From Ilyobacter polytropus DSM 2926 (GTDB lineage: Bacteria; Fusobacteriota; Fusobacteriia; Fusobacteriales; Fusobacteriaceae): DNA of 64,000 nucleotides. Shown piece after piece: positions 54,634-63,322 of the stretch. The notes beneath the pieces were generated by a model. The model made no database searches. It saw nothing but the letters and a program-made list of their open reading frames with translations, and had not been told where the DNA came from. The translations under genes were made by a program, and so were the position numbers. The stretch lies in assembly GCF_000165505.1 (NCBI RefSeq), contig NC_014632.1, forward strand, positions 1,798,001 to 1,862,000, given 5' to 3'. Each line of letters opens with the position of its first letter. Within the stretch, counting starts at the first letter, position 1.

Positions 54634-55236
54634 CTACAAAAAGTAACTTACTCCAAACTGAACCGCACCTATAATTGCACCTAATACCGCTCCTACAACC
54701 TCTATATGTCTCAGTTCATTCTTTGCTATTTTAAAAGTCATCTCCTCCATGTAATCCAGAGAAAACCCTTCCATTTTATCCACTACCATTTTTTTTATGT
54801 CTACATTTTCCTCTAACTTGTTTATTACTATTCCCACAAACTCATTTTTATTTTCTTCTATAGCCTCTTTAACGATGCCCTTGATCTTGTCCATAAGGGA
54901 TCCGTTCAAAAACATCCCTGCCATTGGAAACTTAGCCATTATCTCTTTTTTAAGTTTTGTGTCTACCACAACGTCTACTATCTTATCTATTTCGTCTTCT
55001 ATCTCTATAGAATCAAGTGTTGCAGTTATATCTTTCATCGATATTAGCTCTGCATCTATTGTTTCAGCTATGCTTTCGGCAATTTCTGTCCTTCTTTTAG
55101 GTATCAGTCCCTGTATTTTAAACCCCAAAATATTTATCTCTCTGTGAGGTCTAAACAGCATCTTAATGGCAAAAAAATTCGTAACCCATCCTATCAAGGA
55201 TCCTATCAGTACAATCAAAATTCCCTTTATCAACAT
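54634..55236 (-). CDS. DUF445 membrane protein
   Basis: A 200-residue protein with a hydrophobic helix at each end (ILIVLIGSLIGWVTNFFAIKMLF and VVGAVLGAIIGAVQFGVSYF) around an amphipathic helical middle. The opening GWVTNFFAIKMLFRPH is the DUF445 hallmark. Function unknown. First gene of the twenty-gene cluster. Confidence 0.88.
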   Translation of the reverse strand: MLIKGILIVLIGSLIGWVTNFFAIKMLFRPHREINILGFKIQGLIPKRRTEIAESIAETIDAELISMKDITATLDSIEIEDEIDKIVDVVVDTKLKKEIMAKFPMAGMFLNGSLMDKIKGIVKEAIEENKNEFVGIVINKLEENVDIKKMVVDKMEGFSLDYMEEMTFKIAKNELRHIEVVGAVLGAIIGAVQFGVSYFL

Positions 55237-55398
55237 CTTTTCTTTTCCTCCGTTTATCTGTGTATAACTACATACTCGTCAGTAAAGTATTCTATCATAA
55301 TTTAAGGTTTTTTTCAATTCCCTTATTTTTTAGTAAAGATTTTTCTGGCACATTTTATAAAGACTTTTTGATGCAGTTTATACTCTTTTATACAAAAC

Positions 55399-55424
55399 AA
55401 AGGGCAGGTATAATCCTGCCCTTT
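55399..55424 (-). terminator. Terminator after the GGARLGAGRKP protein gene
   Basis: AAAGGGCAGG, 6-nt loop, CCTGCCCTTT, with a T-rich minus-strand tail. The gap to the DUF445 gene (55237-55398) shows nothing else. Confidence 0.8.
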
Positions 55425-55429
55425 CCAAT

Positions 55430-56236
55430 CTATTGTATTACAATTTCTTTTATAAAGTTTAAAGTGGTTTCTCCTGTCTTACTGTAACTTTCAAGCTCTA
55501 AGACCACTACATTTTCATATTCAAGGGTTTTATATATATCCCCGTTGCTGTATTTTTTATTAAAGAGATTTTCATCAGAATTAAATGAACATACTTTCTT
55601 GAATATAAGTTCCTGAAGATTTTCATAAAAATAAGCCAATACATCCTCCTCAGCCAAGGATATATAACCCAATTCATCTACACTCTCTTCTAAAACCTCA
55701 TTTTTACACTTTATTATAAATTCACTACCCTCTCTGGTAACAGGTAGAATCACAAGATAATCATTTTTTTTCAAGAATATATCAACTCTTAAAACCTCAG
55801 ACTCATTCCACTGAAAATCTATATTTTGTAAAAACCAATCAAATTTTTTCAGTTCATCAAAATTTTCAAGATTTTCAATCATCTTTCTGTTTTTTATCTC
55901 ATACTTCATTCTCATATCGTTTTTTAGGCTGCTCTCCAGAAGAAATTTAGTTTTATTTAAACTCTTCCATTTACCAGCTAGTTTTTTAAATACAGCATCT
56001 GCTTCTTCTAAGGAGGAAAACTTTTCAAGCTTATAAGCCTTTCTTCTCTTTACCATATTTATCTTTTCACTTTTAAACTTAGTAAGAAGGTATCTCAGCT
56101 TATCGCTAGAGTTCTTCCCTATACCTTTTTTGTCCAAAACCTTTAGATCTTCCATAGAAAGTCTGAAGTTTGCAACCTTCAGCACCTCTTCTTTAGGTTT
56201 TCTTCCAGCTCCTAAACGTGCTCCGCCTTTTGACAT
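55430..56236 (-). CDS. Hypothetical protein with GGARLGAGRKP N-terminus
   Basis: A 268-residue protein of no recognised family. It opens with MSKGGARLGAGRKPKEEVLK, an AT-hook-like motif found in small DNA-binding and phage terminase-type proteins. Residues 25-50 (NFRLSMEDLKVLDKKGIGKNSSDKLRYLL) could be a ribbon-helix-helix or similar DNA-binding fold. The rest is charged and helical with a beta-rich end. AGGAGG precedes the ATG and a consensus promoter lies upstream. A DNA-binding regulator is a reasonable guess only. Confidence 0.6.
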   Translation of the reverse strand: MSKGGARLGAGRKPKEEVLKVANFRLSMEDLKVLDKKGIGKNSSDKLRYLLTKFKSEKINMVKRRKAYKLEKFSSLEEADAVFKKLAGKWKSLNKTKFLLESSLKNDMRMKYEIKNRKMIENLENFDELKKFDWFLQNIDFQWNESEVLRVDIFLKKNDYLVILPVTREGSEFIIKCKNEVLEESVDELGYISLAEEDVLAYFYENLQELIFKKVCSFNSDENLFNKKYSNGDIYKTLEYENVVVLELESYSKTGETTLNFIKEIVIQ

Positions 56237-56277
56237 ATCTATATCCTCCTAAAATAAACATACAACAATACCCTGGC

Positions 56278-56306
56278 AATCTACCATACCATTATTTTTT
56301 TGTCAA
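56278..56306 (-). promoter_or_regulatory. Promoter of the hypothetical gene
   Basis: Minus-strand TTGACA (56306-56301), 17 bp, TAGATT (56283-56278). Confidence 0.7.
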
Positions 56307-56429
56307 ACATAATTTAAGTTAAAGTAATACTGAATTTTATTATTACACCATTCTTTTCTACTTTCTCTACCGCTGCTCAGCTATCTACAACTATATTAAA
56401 GTTGTAGACAACAAAACATCTGTCATTTA

Positions 56430-56466
56430 AAATCAAAGCATCGGAACAATTTATGTCTCCGATGCT
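56430..56466 (-). terminator. Terminator of the osmoprotectant operon
   Basis: AGCATCGGA (56437-56445) and TCCGATGCT (56458-56466) pair perfectly; a T-rich tail follows on minus. A second perfect hairpin, TCTACAACT/AGTTGTAGA (56384-56408), lies beyond it with no U-tract. Confidence 0.7.
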
Positions 56467-56498
56467 CTGCAAAAATAAATTTGAAATTCAATTTAAGA

Positions 56499-57392
56499 TT
56501 ATTTTATAAGTCCTCTTTCCTTCAAAAATTCCTCTGCAACTACTCTAGCAGGAAGCCCCTCTTCATCAGCTCTGTAGTTTAACTGCTGCATCTCGTCTTC
56601 GCTGATCTGACCCGCTAGTTTTTCAAGAGCTGCTACAACCTCAGGATGACTGGCTGCAAATTCCCCATTTAATAATGGTGCTACATAATAAGGAGGGAAG
56701 AAATTCTTGTCATCTTCTAATATAACAAGGTTATATGTGATCAGTTTCCCGTCTGTAGAGAACGCATCGGCAACATCAGTTTTACCGTCTTTTATAGCCG
56801 TATAACGAAGTCCACCGTCAAGACCTTTTTCATCTTTAAACTCCATACCAGGATAAGTTTTTTTAAGCCCTAGCATACCATCTTCTCTTTCAAGGAATTC
56901 CATTGTAGCTCCTATTACTAGATCTCCTGCATTTTCTGCTATATCAGAAAAAGTTTTCAAATTATATTTTTCAGCAGTTTCAGGTCTTACTGCCAAAGTG
57001 TAAGTATTGTTGTAACCTAATGGATTTAGAAAATCTAAGTTGTCATTCTCTTTTAGTTTTTCCTTTACATGGTTATATACCTCATCTGGGTCCTTCATTC
57101 CACTTTCACCTAAAAGTGCTCCGTATACTGTTCCGGAATATTCTGGATAAAGACTGATATCCCCAGTTTTCAAAGCTTCATATGCAATCTGTGTTCCCCC
57201 GAGTTCTCTTACATCGGTGTTATAACCAGTATTGTCCTCGATCATAACTGCGAAAAGCTGACCTAGCACCCTTGCCTCAGTATAGTTTTTGTGCCCTATA
57301 ACGATTGTCTCTACCTCAGCCTCTTTTTTACCACAAGCAGCAAATACAACTATTGCAGCCATAAGCAAAATAGTTCTTACTAATTTAATCAT
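56499..57392 (-). CDS. Osmoprotectant ABC transporter substrate-binding lipoprotein (copy 2)
   Basis: A protein of 297 residues starting MIKLVRTILLMAAIVVFAACGKK, a lipoprotein signal with lipobox FAAC. The mature part matches the OpuAC/OpuCC family (VIGHKNYTEARVLGQLFAVMIE, ELGGTQIAYEALKTGDISLYPEYSGTVYG). It should bind glycine betaine, choline, carnitine or a similar quaternary amine. The start follows GGGAGGAA; an in-frame codon at 57449 is upstream of that site. It is the last gene of the operon and closely similar to the preceding binding protein. Confidence 0.9.
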   Translation of the reverse strand: MIKLVRTILLMAAIVVFAACGKKEAEVETIVIGHKNYTEARVLGQLFAVMIEDNTGYNTDVRELGGTQIAYEALKTGDISLYPEYSGTVYGALLGESGMKDPDEVYNHVKEKLKENDNLDFLNPLGYNNTYTLAVRPETAEKYNLKTFSDIAENAGDLVIGATMEFLEREDGMLGLKKTYPGMEFKDEKGLDGGLRYTAIKDGKTDVADAFSTDGKLITYNLVILEDDKNFFPPYYVAPLLNGEFAASHPEVVAALEKLAGQISEDEMQQLNYRADEEGLPARVVAEEFLKERGLIK

Positions 57393-57482
57393 TTTGTTCC
57401 TCCCTCTTTTTTTATAAAAATAAAATTTATGATCACTCCCGCTATACATTTACTCTGACCTAAAAATCAACAAACTAAAATC

Positions 57483-58373
57483 TTATATAAATCCTTTTTC
57501 CTTTAAGAATTCTTCTGCCACAACTCTTGTAGGAATTCCCTGCTCATCAGCTCTGTAATTCATTTTCTGTATCTCTGCCTCATTGATCTGACCAGAAAGC
57601 TTTTCTAGAACTTCCACTACATCTGGGTAAGCCTCTGCAAATTTACCGTTTAAAATTGGTGCCACATAAGCTGGCAGAAAGACGTTTTTATCGTCTTCTA
57701 GTATTACCAAGTTGTACTCTAAAAGTTTCCCATCTGTAGAGAAGGCATCTGTAACATCTATCTTAAGCTCTTTTATAGCAGTATAACGGAGTCCTCCATC
57801 AAGAGGTTTTTGCTCTTTAAACTCCATACTCGGAAACGCTTTTTTCAGACCTAAGATTCCATCTTCTCTTTCTAGAAATTCCATAGTTGCTCCGATTACC
57901 AGTTCACCAGAAACTTTTTCTATATCTGAAAATGTTTTCAGATTATACTTTTCAGCCGTTTCAGGTCTTACTGCCAAAGTATACGTATTATTAAAATTTA
58001 ATGTATTTAAATAATCTAAATCGTACTCTGCTTTCAGTCCCTCTTTTGCCAACCTATAAACTTCATCAGGATCTGTTAGTCCACTTTTACCTAGAATAGC
58101 TGCGTAAGCCGTCCCGCTATACTCAGGATAAAGATCTATATCTCCGTTTTTTACCGCTTCAAAACAAATCTTTGTTCCACCTAATTCTTTTACATCGGTC
58201 TTATAATCAGTATGATTCTCAATCATAACTGAAAATATCTGTCCAAGTATCCTTTCTTCAGTAAAGTTTTTATGACCAATCTTAATTGTTTCAACCTCAG
58301 CCTCTTTTTTACCACAAGCAGAAAATACAACTATTGCGGCTACTATTAAAATATTTCTAACTAATTTACTCAT
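57483..58373 (-). CDS. Osmoprotectant ABC transporter substrate-binding lipoprotein (copy 1)
   Basis: A lipoprotein of 296 residues, start MSKLVRNILIVAAIVVFSACGKK behind GGGGGG. It aligns along its whole length with copy 2 (IGHKNFTEERILGQIF; DLYPEYSGTAYA; VIGATMEFLEREDGILGLKKAFP). Differences in the binding lobe, such as CFEAVKNGDID against AYEALKTGDIS, suggest a different ligand range after duplication. Confidence 0.9.
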   Translation of the reverse strand: MSKLVRNILIVAAIVVFSACGKKEAEVETIKIGHKNFTEERILGQIFSVMIENHTDYKTDVKELGGTKICFEAVKNGDIDLYPEYSGTAYAAILGKSGLTDPDEVYRLAKEGLKAEYDLDYLNTLNFNNTYTLAVRPETAEKYNLKTFSDIEKVSGELVIGATMEFLEREDGILGLKKAFPSMEFKEQKPLDGGLRYTAIKELKIDVTDAFSTDGKLLEYNLVILEDDKNVFLPAYVAPILNGKFAEAYPDVVEVLEKLSGQINEAEIQKMNYRADEQGIPTRVVAEEFLKEKGFI

Positions 58374-58459
58374 TTTGCCCCCCAAAATTTTTTAAAAAAT
58401 AGATCGGCTTTAAAAATAAAAATCATTTATTTACTCTTATTCCCAATTCTAAACTTTAA

Positions 58460-59107
58460 TTAAGCACTCTTTACCCCAAGAGGAGTAAGTTTGTTTTCTA
58501 AAATACCCAGTATAAAATCAATTGATATGGCTAGCAGTGCTGTAGGAACAGCTCCTGCAAGTATCATGTTGTTGTTACTCATAGATATACCCTTAAATAT
58601 AAAGTCTCCCAATCCTCCTGCTCCGATAAGTGCTGCTATCGTTGCAGTACCTATATTGATTACTGTAGATATTCTTATACCACCCATTATAATAGGAAGA
58701 GCCAGAGGTATTTCTACCATTGTAAGTATCTGAGACTTTGTCATACCCATTCCCTTTCCTGCTTCTATTATAGAAGGTTCTATACTGTTTATTCCTATAT
58801 AAGTATTTTTTATAATCGGAAGTAATGCATAGAGAAAGAGTACAAATATAGCAGGTTTAAACCCTATACCCATTATCGGTATTATAAGACCAAATAACGC
58901 CAAACTCGGCAGTGTCTGAAATACATTGGCAGTATTTAAGACAGCAGAGGAAACTTTTTTATTTTTTGTTATGTAAATACCTAGAGGCACACCTACAATA
59001 ACTGCCAGTAAAACCGCAATTCCTGTTATCCTTATATGTTGCCCCGTCAATTTAAAAATATCCGCACTTCTATATTTTAAAAATTCAAAAAAACCTAATT
59101 TATTCAT
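58460..59107 (-). CDS. Osmoprotectant ABC transporter permease
   Basis: A 215-residue inner-membrane permease with about five or six helices and the EAA loop IEAGKGMGMTKSQILTMVEIPLALPIIMGGIR. The C-terminal GTATIAALIGAGGLGDFIFKG is typical for OpuCB/OpuBB-type permeases. Only one permease gene is present, so it may form a homodimer, unlike OpuC with two permeases. Confidence 0.92.
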   Translation of the reverse strand: MNKLGFFEFLKYRSADIFKLTGQHIRITGIAVLLAVIVGVPLGIYITKNKKVSSAVLNTANVFQTLPSLALFGLIIPIMGIGFKPAIFVLFLYALLPIIKNTYIGINSIEPSIIEAGKGMGMTKSQILTMVEIPLALPIIMGGIRISTVINIGTATIAALIGAGGLGDFIFKGISMSNNNMILAGAVPTALLAISIDFILGILENKLTPLGVKSA

Positions 59108-59110
59108 ATC

Positions 59111-60259
59111 TTACAGCTCCCCTCCCTCAATAGTTGGCGATATCTCAGTAATAACGTTTAGCAGACTCACTGGAGTAACTGCTCCAACTAAGAATCCCTC
59201 ATCATTAACTATTGGTATTGATCTAAAATTTATTTTTGACATTATGTTTAGCACTTCTACCATATTTGTATTTTCATGCACCATGAAATCATTACTCGAT
59301 TCCATTATATCTTTCATTTTTATACTGTGTAACGTGTTTTTCATTATCATATTTCTTGTTACTACTCCAACGGGCTTTTGTCTGTTTACACCCTCTTTAT
59401 CAACTACTATAAGAGTATTTATCTCTCTGTCTTTCATTATCTCAATAGCTCTTGCCGGACTTCCGTTAATTCCGATTTTACCAAACTTTTTCTTCATTAT
59501 ATCCCTTGCAAGAAGCATCTCAGGAGTTTTCCACATTCTGTCTTTTCCTAGGAAGTATTCTACGAATTCATCCTTAGGATTTTTCAGAATTTCCTCTGGA
59601 GTATCAAATTGAATGACCTTTCCGTCTTTGATTACCGCTATCTTATCTGCAAGCTTCAAAGCCTCATCCATGTCATGAGTTACAAAGACAATTGTCTTTC
59701 CTAACTCATCCTGAAGCTTCATCATCTCGTCTTGAAGTTTTTCTCTGGTTATTGGGTCTAGAGCACTAAAAGGCTCATCCATAAGAATTATGTCAGGGTT
59801 TACAGCCAAAGCCCTTGCTATACCTATTCTCTGCTGTTGACCTCCACTTAACTCACTTGGATATCTGTCATAAAAATCTTCTCCTGGAAGATCCATAAGT
59901 TCTAGAAGCTCAATCGCTCTCTCTTTTTTATCCTCTTTTGACCACTTATTAAGGGTAGGTACAAGTTCTATATTCTCCCCTATAGTCATGTGGGGAAACA
60001 ATCCCACCTTTTGGATAACATAACCTATATTTCTTCTCAGGTCTTTTACATCCTTACTTTTTACACTTTCTCCGTCTATAAGGATCTCTCCTTTTGTGGG
60101 TTTTTCCAAGAGATTGATCATTTTCATGGTTGTTGTTTTACCACATCCACTTTCTCCGATCAAAACTACAAATTCTCCCTTTTCGATTTTTAAATTAAGA
60201 TTGTCTACCACTTTATTTTTTCCATCGAAACTTTTCGTTACATTTTTCAATTCTATCAT
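59111..60259 (-). CDS. Osmoprotectant ABC transporter ATPase with CBS domains
   Basis: A 382-residue OpuCA-type ATPase: Walker A GESGCGKTT, signature LSGGQQQRIGIARALA, Walker B ILMDEPFSALD. Two CBS domains (about 255-375) fill the C-terminus; in relatives they sense ionic strength or c-di-AMP. I start at MIELKNVTKSF (60259) behind GAGGTGG; an in-frame ATG at 60280 overlaps that site. First gene of a four-gene operon: ATPase, permease, two binding proteins. Confidence 0.93.
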   Translation of the reverse strand: MIELKNVTKSFDGKNKVVDNLNLKIEKGEFVVLIGESGCGKTTTMKMINLLEKPTKGEILIDGESVKSKDVKDLRRNIGYVIQKVGLFPHMTIGENIELVPTLNKWSKEDKKERAIELLELMDLPGEDFYDRYPSELSGGQQQRIGIARALAVNPDIILMDEPFSALDPITREKLQDEMMKLQDELGKTIVFVTHDMDEALKLADKIAVIKDGKVIQFDTPEEILKNPKDEFVEYFLGKDRMWKTPEMLLARDIMKKKFGKIGINGSPARAIEIMKDREINTLIVVDKEGVNRQKPVGVVTRNMIMKNTLHSIKMKDIMESSNDFMVHENTNMVEVLNIMSKINFRSIPIVNDEGFLVGAVTPVSLLNVITEISPTIEGGEL

Positions 60260-60298
60260 GTTATATTTTCCACCTCTCATTTGACATATTTCAATTTA

Positions 60299-60327
60299 AT
60301 AATAACACTTTTTCAAAACAAAGTCAA
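60299..60327 (-). promoter_or_regulatory. Promoter of the osmoprotectant operon
   Basis: Minus-strand TTGACT (60327-60322), 17 bp, TATTAT (60304-60299). Confidence 0.75.
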
Positions 60328-60520
60328 CATTATTTTGAAAAACGTATTTCAAAATTCAAATTAAGTATTTTACACCCCATTTTCTAACAAAAAAATAGAT
60401 TTTCTCTTTAATTTTACCTCTTTTAAAAACTGTTTGGTATCTTAATAGTAAATACTCGCCTAATACAATTCTGCAAATAACAGATTTTTCCTTTTTATAT
60501 TTCTGATATATTTATAGATA

Positions 60521-60547
60521 AAAAAAAGACCTGTTTCCAGGTCTTTT
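60521..60547 (-). terminator. Terminator after rpsA
   Basis: AAAAGACCTG and CAGGTCTTTT with a 4-nt loop; T-run on the minus strand. Rest of the gap to 60327 shows nothing else. Confidence 0.9.
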
Positions 60548-60549
60548 AA

Positions 60550-62160
60550 TTACTCTCCTACTGTTCCGTACTTTTCTATAAGTTCTTGAGTTTCTTTCTT
60601 TTCATCAGCTATTTCAGCTTTTTTTATAGATAGTTTTACTCTTTTCTTTCCAGTATCTATCTCGATGATTTCAGCCTTTACCTCTTCTCCCACTTCAAAT
60701 CTGTCGCTAAGGTTTTTTATGAAATCCTTAGATGCTTGAGAAGCATGGATCATCCCGTCTACACCTTTTTCCATTTCCACAAAAAGTCCAAAATCAGTTA
60801 TGCTTGTTATTTTTCTGTCTACTATATCTCCAACCTTGTAATTTTCGATCAAGCTGTCCCAAGGACTCTTTACAAGCTGCTTTATTCCACCTTTTATTTT
60901 TTTCTCACTTGCATCAAAAGACAGTACTTTAAGCTCCACTTCATCCCCGATCTCGTATCTAGGCTGAGTTTTTTCCCAAGAGAAATCAGATTGATGGATA
61001 AATGCATCTATTCCGTCTTCTAACTGTGCGAATATTCCGAAAGGTTTTATCTCTACAACTTTACCTTTTACAATACTTCCCTCTCCGTATTTAGATTCTG
61101 CTGTATCCCAAGGATTCTCAGAAAGCTGCTTGATACCAAACTTTAGTCTCTTAGCAGGTTTATCCATTTCTATAACTTTAACCTTTACTATGTCTCCGAC
61201 TTTTACAAATTCAGAAACATTTATCTTCTTTTTGTTCCATGTGAAATCAGAAAGATGCACAAGTCCTTCTACACCTTCTTCTAGTTCAACAAAAGCTCCG
61301 AAAGAAACTAATTTAGTTACCTTTCCTTCTATTTCAGTTCCAACTGGATATTTTTCATCTGCAGTTACCCAAGGATCTTGAGTCAACTGTTTTACAGATA
61401 ATTTTAATGATTTCTTTTCTTTATCTAAAGATATTATTTTAGCCTGAAGCTTATCTCCAGTTTTATATATATCAGATATCTTATCTACTTTACCCCAAGA
61501 TAATTCTGAGATGTGGATAAATCCATTTGATTTTCCTACTCTTACAGATATTCCAAAGTCTAGGATGTTTTTAACTTCTACTTCCATTACATCCCCAAGA
61601 TTAAGTTTGTTGAAAAACTCCCCTTGTTCCTTTAGACGGATATCTTTTTTGGAAACTAGGATCTTCTTTCCTCTTCTATCTTCTTTTACATCTTTAATCA
61701 TTACCTCTATATCGCTGCCTACGAATTTGTCTCCGTCCTTCATAGGTATTTCAGATAGAGAATTAGGAAGGAAAGCCTGTTGGAAAAGTATATTTACAAC
61801 ATATCCACCCTTTACTCTTTTAGCTATTTTACCTTTTACTATATCTTTATTTTCAAAGGCTTTTACAAGTTTTTCCCAGTTTTCTTCCATATCTATTTTT
61901 CTTCTAGAACCAATCAGAAAATCTCCGTCTTTCGTCTCTCCCATTAGAAGAATCTCAACTTCGTCTCCCTCTTCGTATCCTTCTAATTCCTCGGTTCTTA
62001 CTCTCACAGCTGTGGCTTGGCCTACTACATCAAGATAAGTATAGTTTCTGTCTACCTGAGAAAGTATTCCTTTAACTTTTTTACCTGTTTCCTCTTCATC
62101 TGGCAGGTAGTCGTTTAGTAGTGCCTCAAACTCGTCGTAAGCATTGTTATTATCAAACAT
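60550..62160 (-). CDS. rpsA: Ribosomal protein S1
   Basis: A 536-residue RNA-binding protein with about six S1 OB-folds; repeats such as KVTKLVSFGAFVELEEGVEGLVHLSDF and VVEIKPFGIFAQLEDGIDAFIHQSDFSW are clear. It helps mRNA bind to the 30S subunit. ATG at 62160 follows AAGGGGG. The start lies within the last codons of ispH (8-base overlap). In clostridia the two genes are often fused to one ispH-rpsA frame; here they are separate but coupled. Confidence 0.95.
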   Translation of the reverse strand: MFDNNNAYDEFEALLNDYLPDEEETGKKVKGILSQVDRNYTYLDVVGQATAVRVRTEELEGYEEGDEVEILLMGETKDGDFLIGSRRKIDMEENWEKLVKAFENKDIVKGKIAKRVKGGYVVNILFQQAFLPNSLSEIPMKDGDKFVGSDIEVMIKDVKEDRRGKKILVSKKDIRLKEQGEFFNKLNLGDVMEVEVKNILDFGISVRVGKSNGFIHISELSWGKVDKISDIYKTGDKLQAKIISLDKEKKSLKLSVKQLTQDPWVTADEKYPVGTEIEGKVTKLVSFGAFVELEEGVEGLVHLSDFTWNKKKINVSEFVKVGDIVKVKVIEMDKPAKRLKFGIKQLSENPWDTAESKYGEGSIVKGKVVEIKPFGIFAQLEDGIDAFIHQSDFSWEKTQPRYEIGDEVELKVLSFDASEKKIKGGIKQLVKSPWDSLIENYKVGDIVDRKITSITDFGLFVEMEKGVDGMIHASQASKDFIKNLSDRFEVGEEVKAEIIEIDTGKKRVKLSIKKAEIADEKKETQELIEKYGTVGE

Positions 62161-63022
62161 CAATAATCCCCCTTAATTTATTTTCTATTTTTATTATTAT
62201 TTCTTCTGGTGTTGATGCACCGGCTGTTATACCTATCTTTTCAATTCCGACAAGCCAGTCCGTGCATATATCTTTCGCCTCCTGGATCAGGTAGGTGTTA
62301 GAGTTTATACCCTTTGATATATCATATAATTTTCTTGTGTTAGAGCTCCTCTTTCCTCCTATTACAAGCACCAAATCTACCTCGCCTGCAAGTTTTTCAG
62401 CAGCTTTCTGCCTTACAAAAGTGGCTCCACATATCTTGTTAAATATCTCTGCATTAGGGAAATAATTATTGATGTACTCCCTTACTTTTTCAAAATTATT
62501 TTTATTCAAAGTAGTCTGAGTCAATACGGCATATTTGCCGTTTTTATCAATTCCAGAATCTATAAGTTCATTTAAATCCTTAAAAATATAGACTCTTTCT
62601 CCAAAAGATATTATTCCCTTAACTTCAGGATGATTCTTGTCACCAATAAAGATAATATCATAACCTTTTTTTTCCATTTCAACAAGGGTATTTCTTATCT
62701 CAGTAACAAAGGAACATGCTGCATCATGTACTTCTACTTTTTTTTCTTCCAGTCTATCATAAATTTCCTTTATTGTTCCATGGGCTCTTATTATTACAAT
62801 ATCACCCTCTTTAAGATCATCCTCATTTTTAAGGAGTGTTTCTTCTTCTAGTATTTCTATGCCTTTATTTCTCAGGTCTTCTATTACGTGTTCATTGTGC
62901 ACTAGCATTCCAAGCATAAAAATCCTTTTGTTTTTTTCTTTTCTAGAGAGAGCCTCTGAAAGTTCTACAGCTTCTCTTACTCCAAAACAAAAACCCATTT
63001 TTTCAGCTCTTATTACTTCCAT
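62153..63022 (-). CDS. ispH: 4-hydroxy-3-methylbut-2-enyl diphosphate reductase
   Basis: The last step of the MEP pathway; reduces HMBPP to IPP and DMAPP with an iron-sulfur cluster. The 289-residue protein has the three conserved Cys in MGFCFGVREAV, VHDAACSFV and FNKICGATFVRQ, and TTLNKNNFEKV. It uses reduced flavodoxin or ferredoxin. It lies ten bases after ptsH and overlaps rpsA, so these genes form one transcript. Confidence 0.96.
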   Translation of the reverse strand: MEVIRAEKMGFCFGVREAVELSEALSRKEKNKRIFMLGMLVHNEHVIEDLRNKGIEILEEETLLKNEDDLKEGDIVIIRAHGTIKEIYDRLEEKKVEVHDAACSFVTEIRNTLVEMEKKGYDIIFIGDKNHPEVKGIISFGERVYIFKDLNELIDSGIDKNGKYAVLTQTTLNKNNFEKVREYINNYFPNAEIFNKICGATFVRQKAAEKLAGEVDLVLVIGGKRSSNTRKLYDISKGINSNTYLIQEAKDICTDWLVGIEKIGITAGASTPEEIIIKIENKLRGIIDV

Positions 63023-63031
63023 ATCTGCCGA

Positions 63032-63301
63032 TTACTCCTCATTGAATTTTTTGACTTCTATGAGATCTCTCAGTGCTTCCAACAAATGATTTTCATCTTC
63101 TCCGTCAGCCTCGAGAACTAGAGTTCTCCCTTGCTCTGCAGCCAAAAGCATAAGACCCATTATACTTTTACCATTAACCTCTTCATCATCACATTTTACT
63201 GTTACATCTGAATCAAATTCGCTAGCAGTCTGAACAAAAAGAGAGGAAGGTCTAGCATGAAGTCCGGCCTTGTTTTTAATCTGTACCTCTATACTCTTCA
63301 T
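63032..63301 (-). CDS. ptsH: Phosphocarrier protein HPr
   Basis: An 89-residue phosphotransferase-system protein. Phospho-acceptor His15 lies in NKAGLHARPSS, and Ser46 in NGKSIMGLM is the regulatory phosphorylation site of HPr kinase in species that have it. AGGAGG precedes the ATG. It follows ptsI, reversing the usual ptsH-ptsI order, and leads into ispH-rpsA. Confidence 0.95.
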   Translation of the reverse strand: MKSIEVQIKNKAGLHARPSSLFVQTASEFDSDVTVKCDDEEVNGKSIMGLMLLAAEQGRTLVLEADGEDENHLLEALRDLIEVKKFNEE

Positions 63302-63322
63302 AAAGTGGTCCTCCTAAATATA

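Noticed and set aside
61511-62038. 175-codon plus-strand ORF within rpsA
   Set aside because: Antisense shadow of S1 repeats; no ribosome-binding site or family resemblance.
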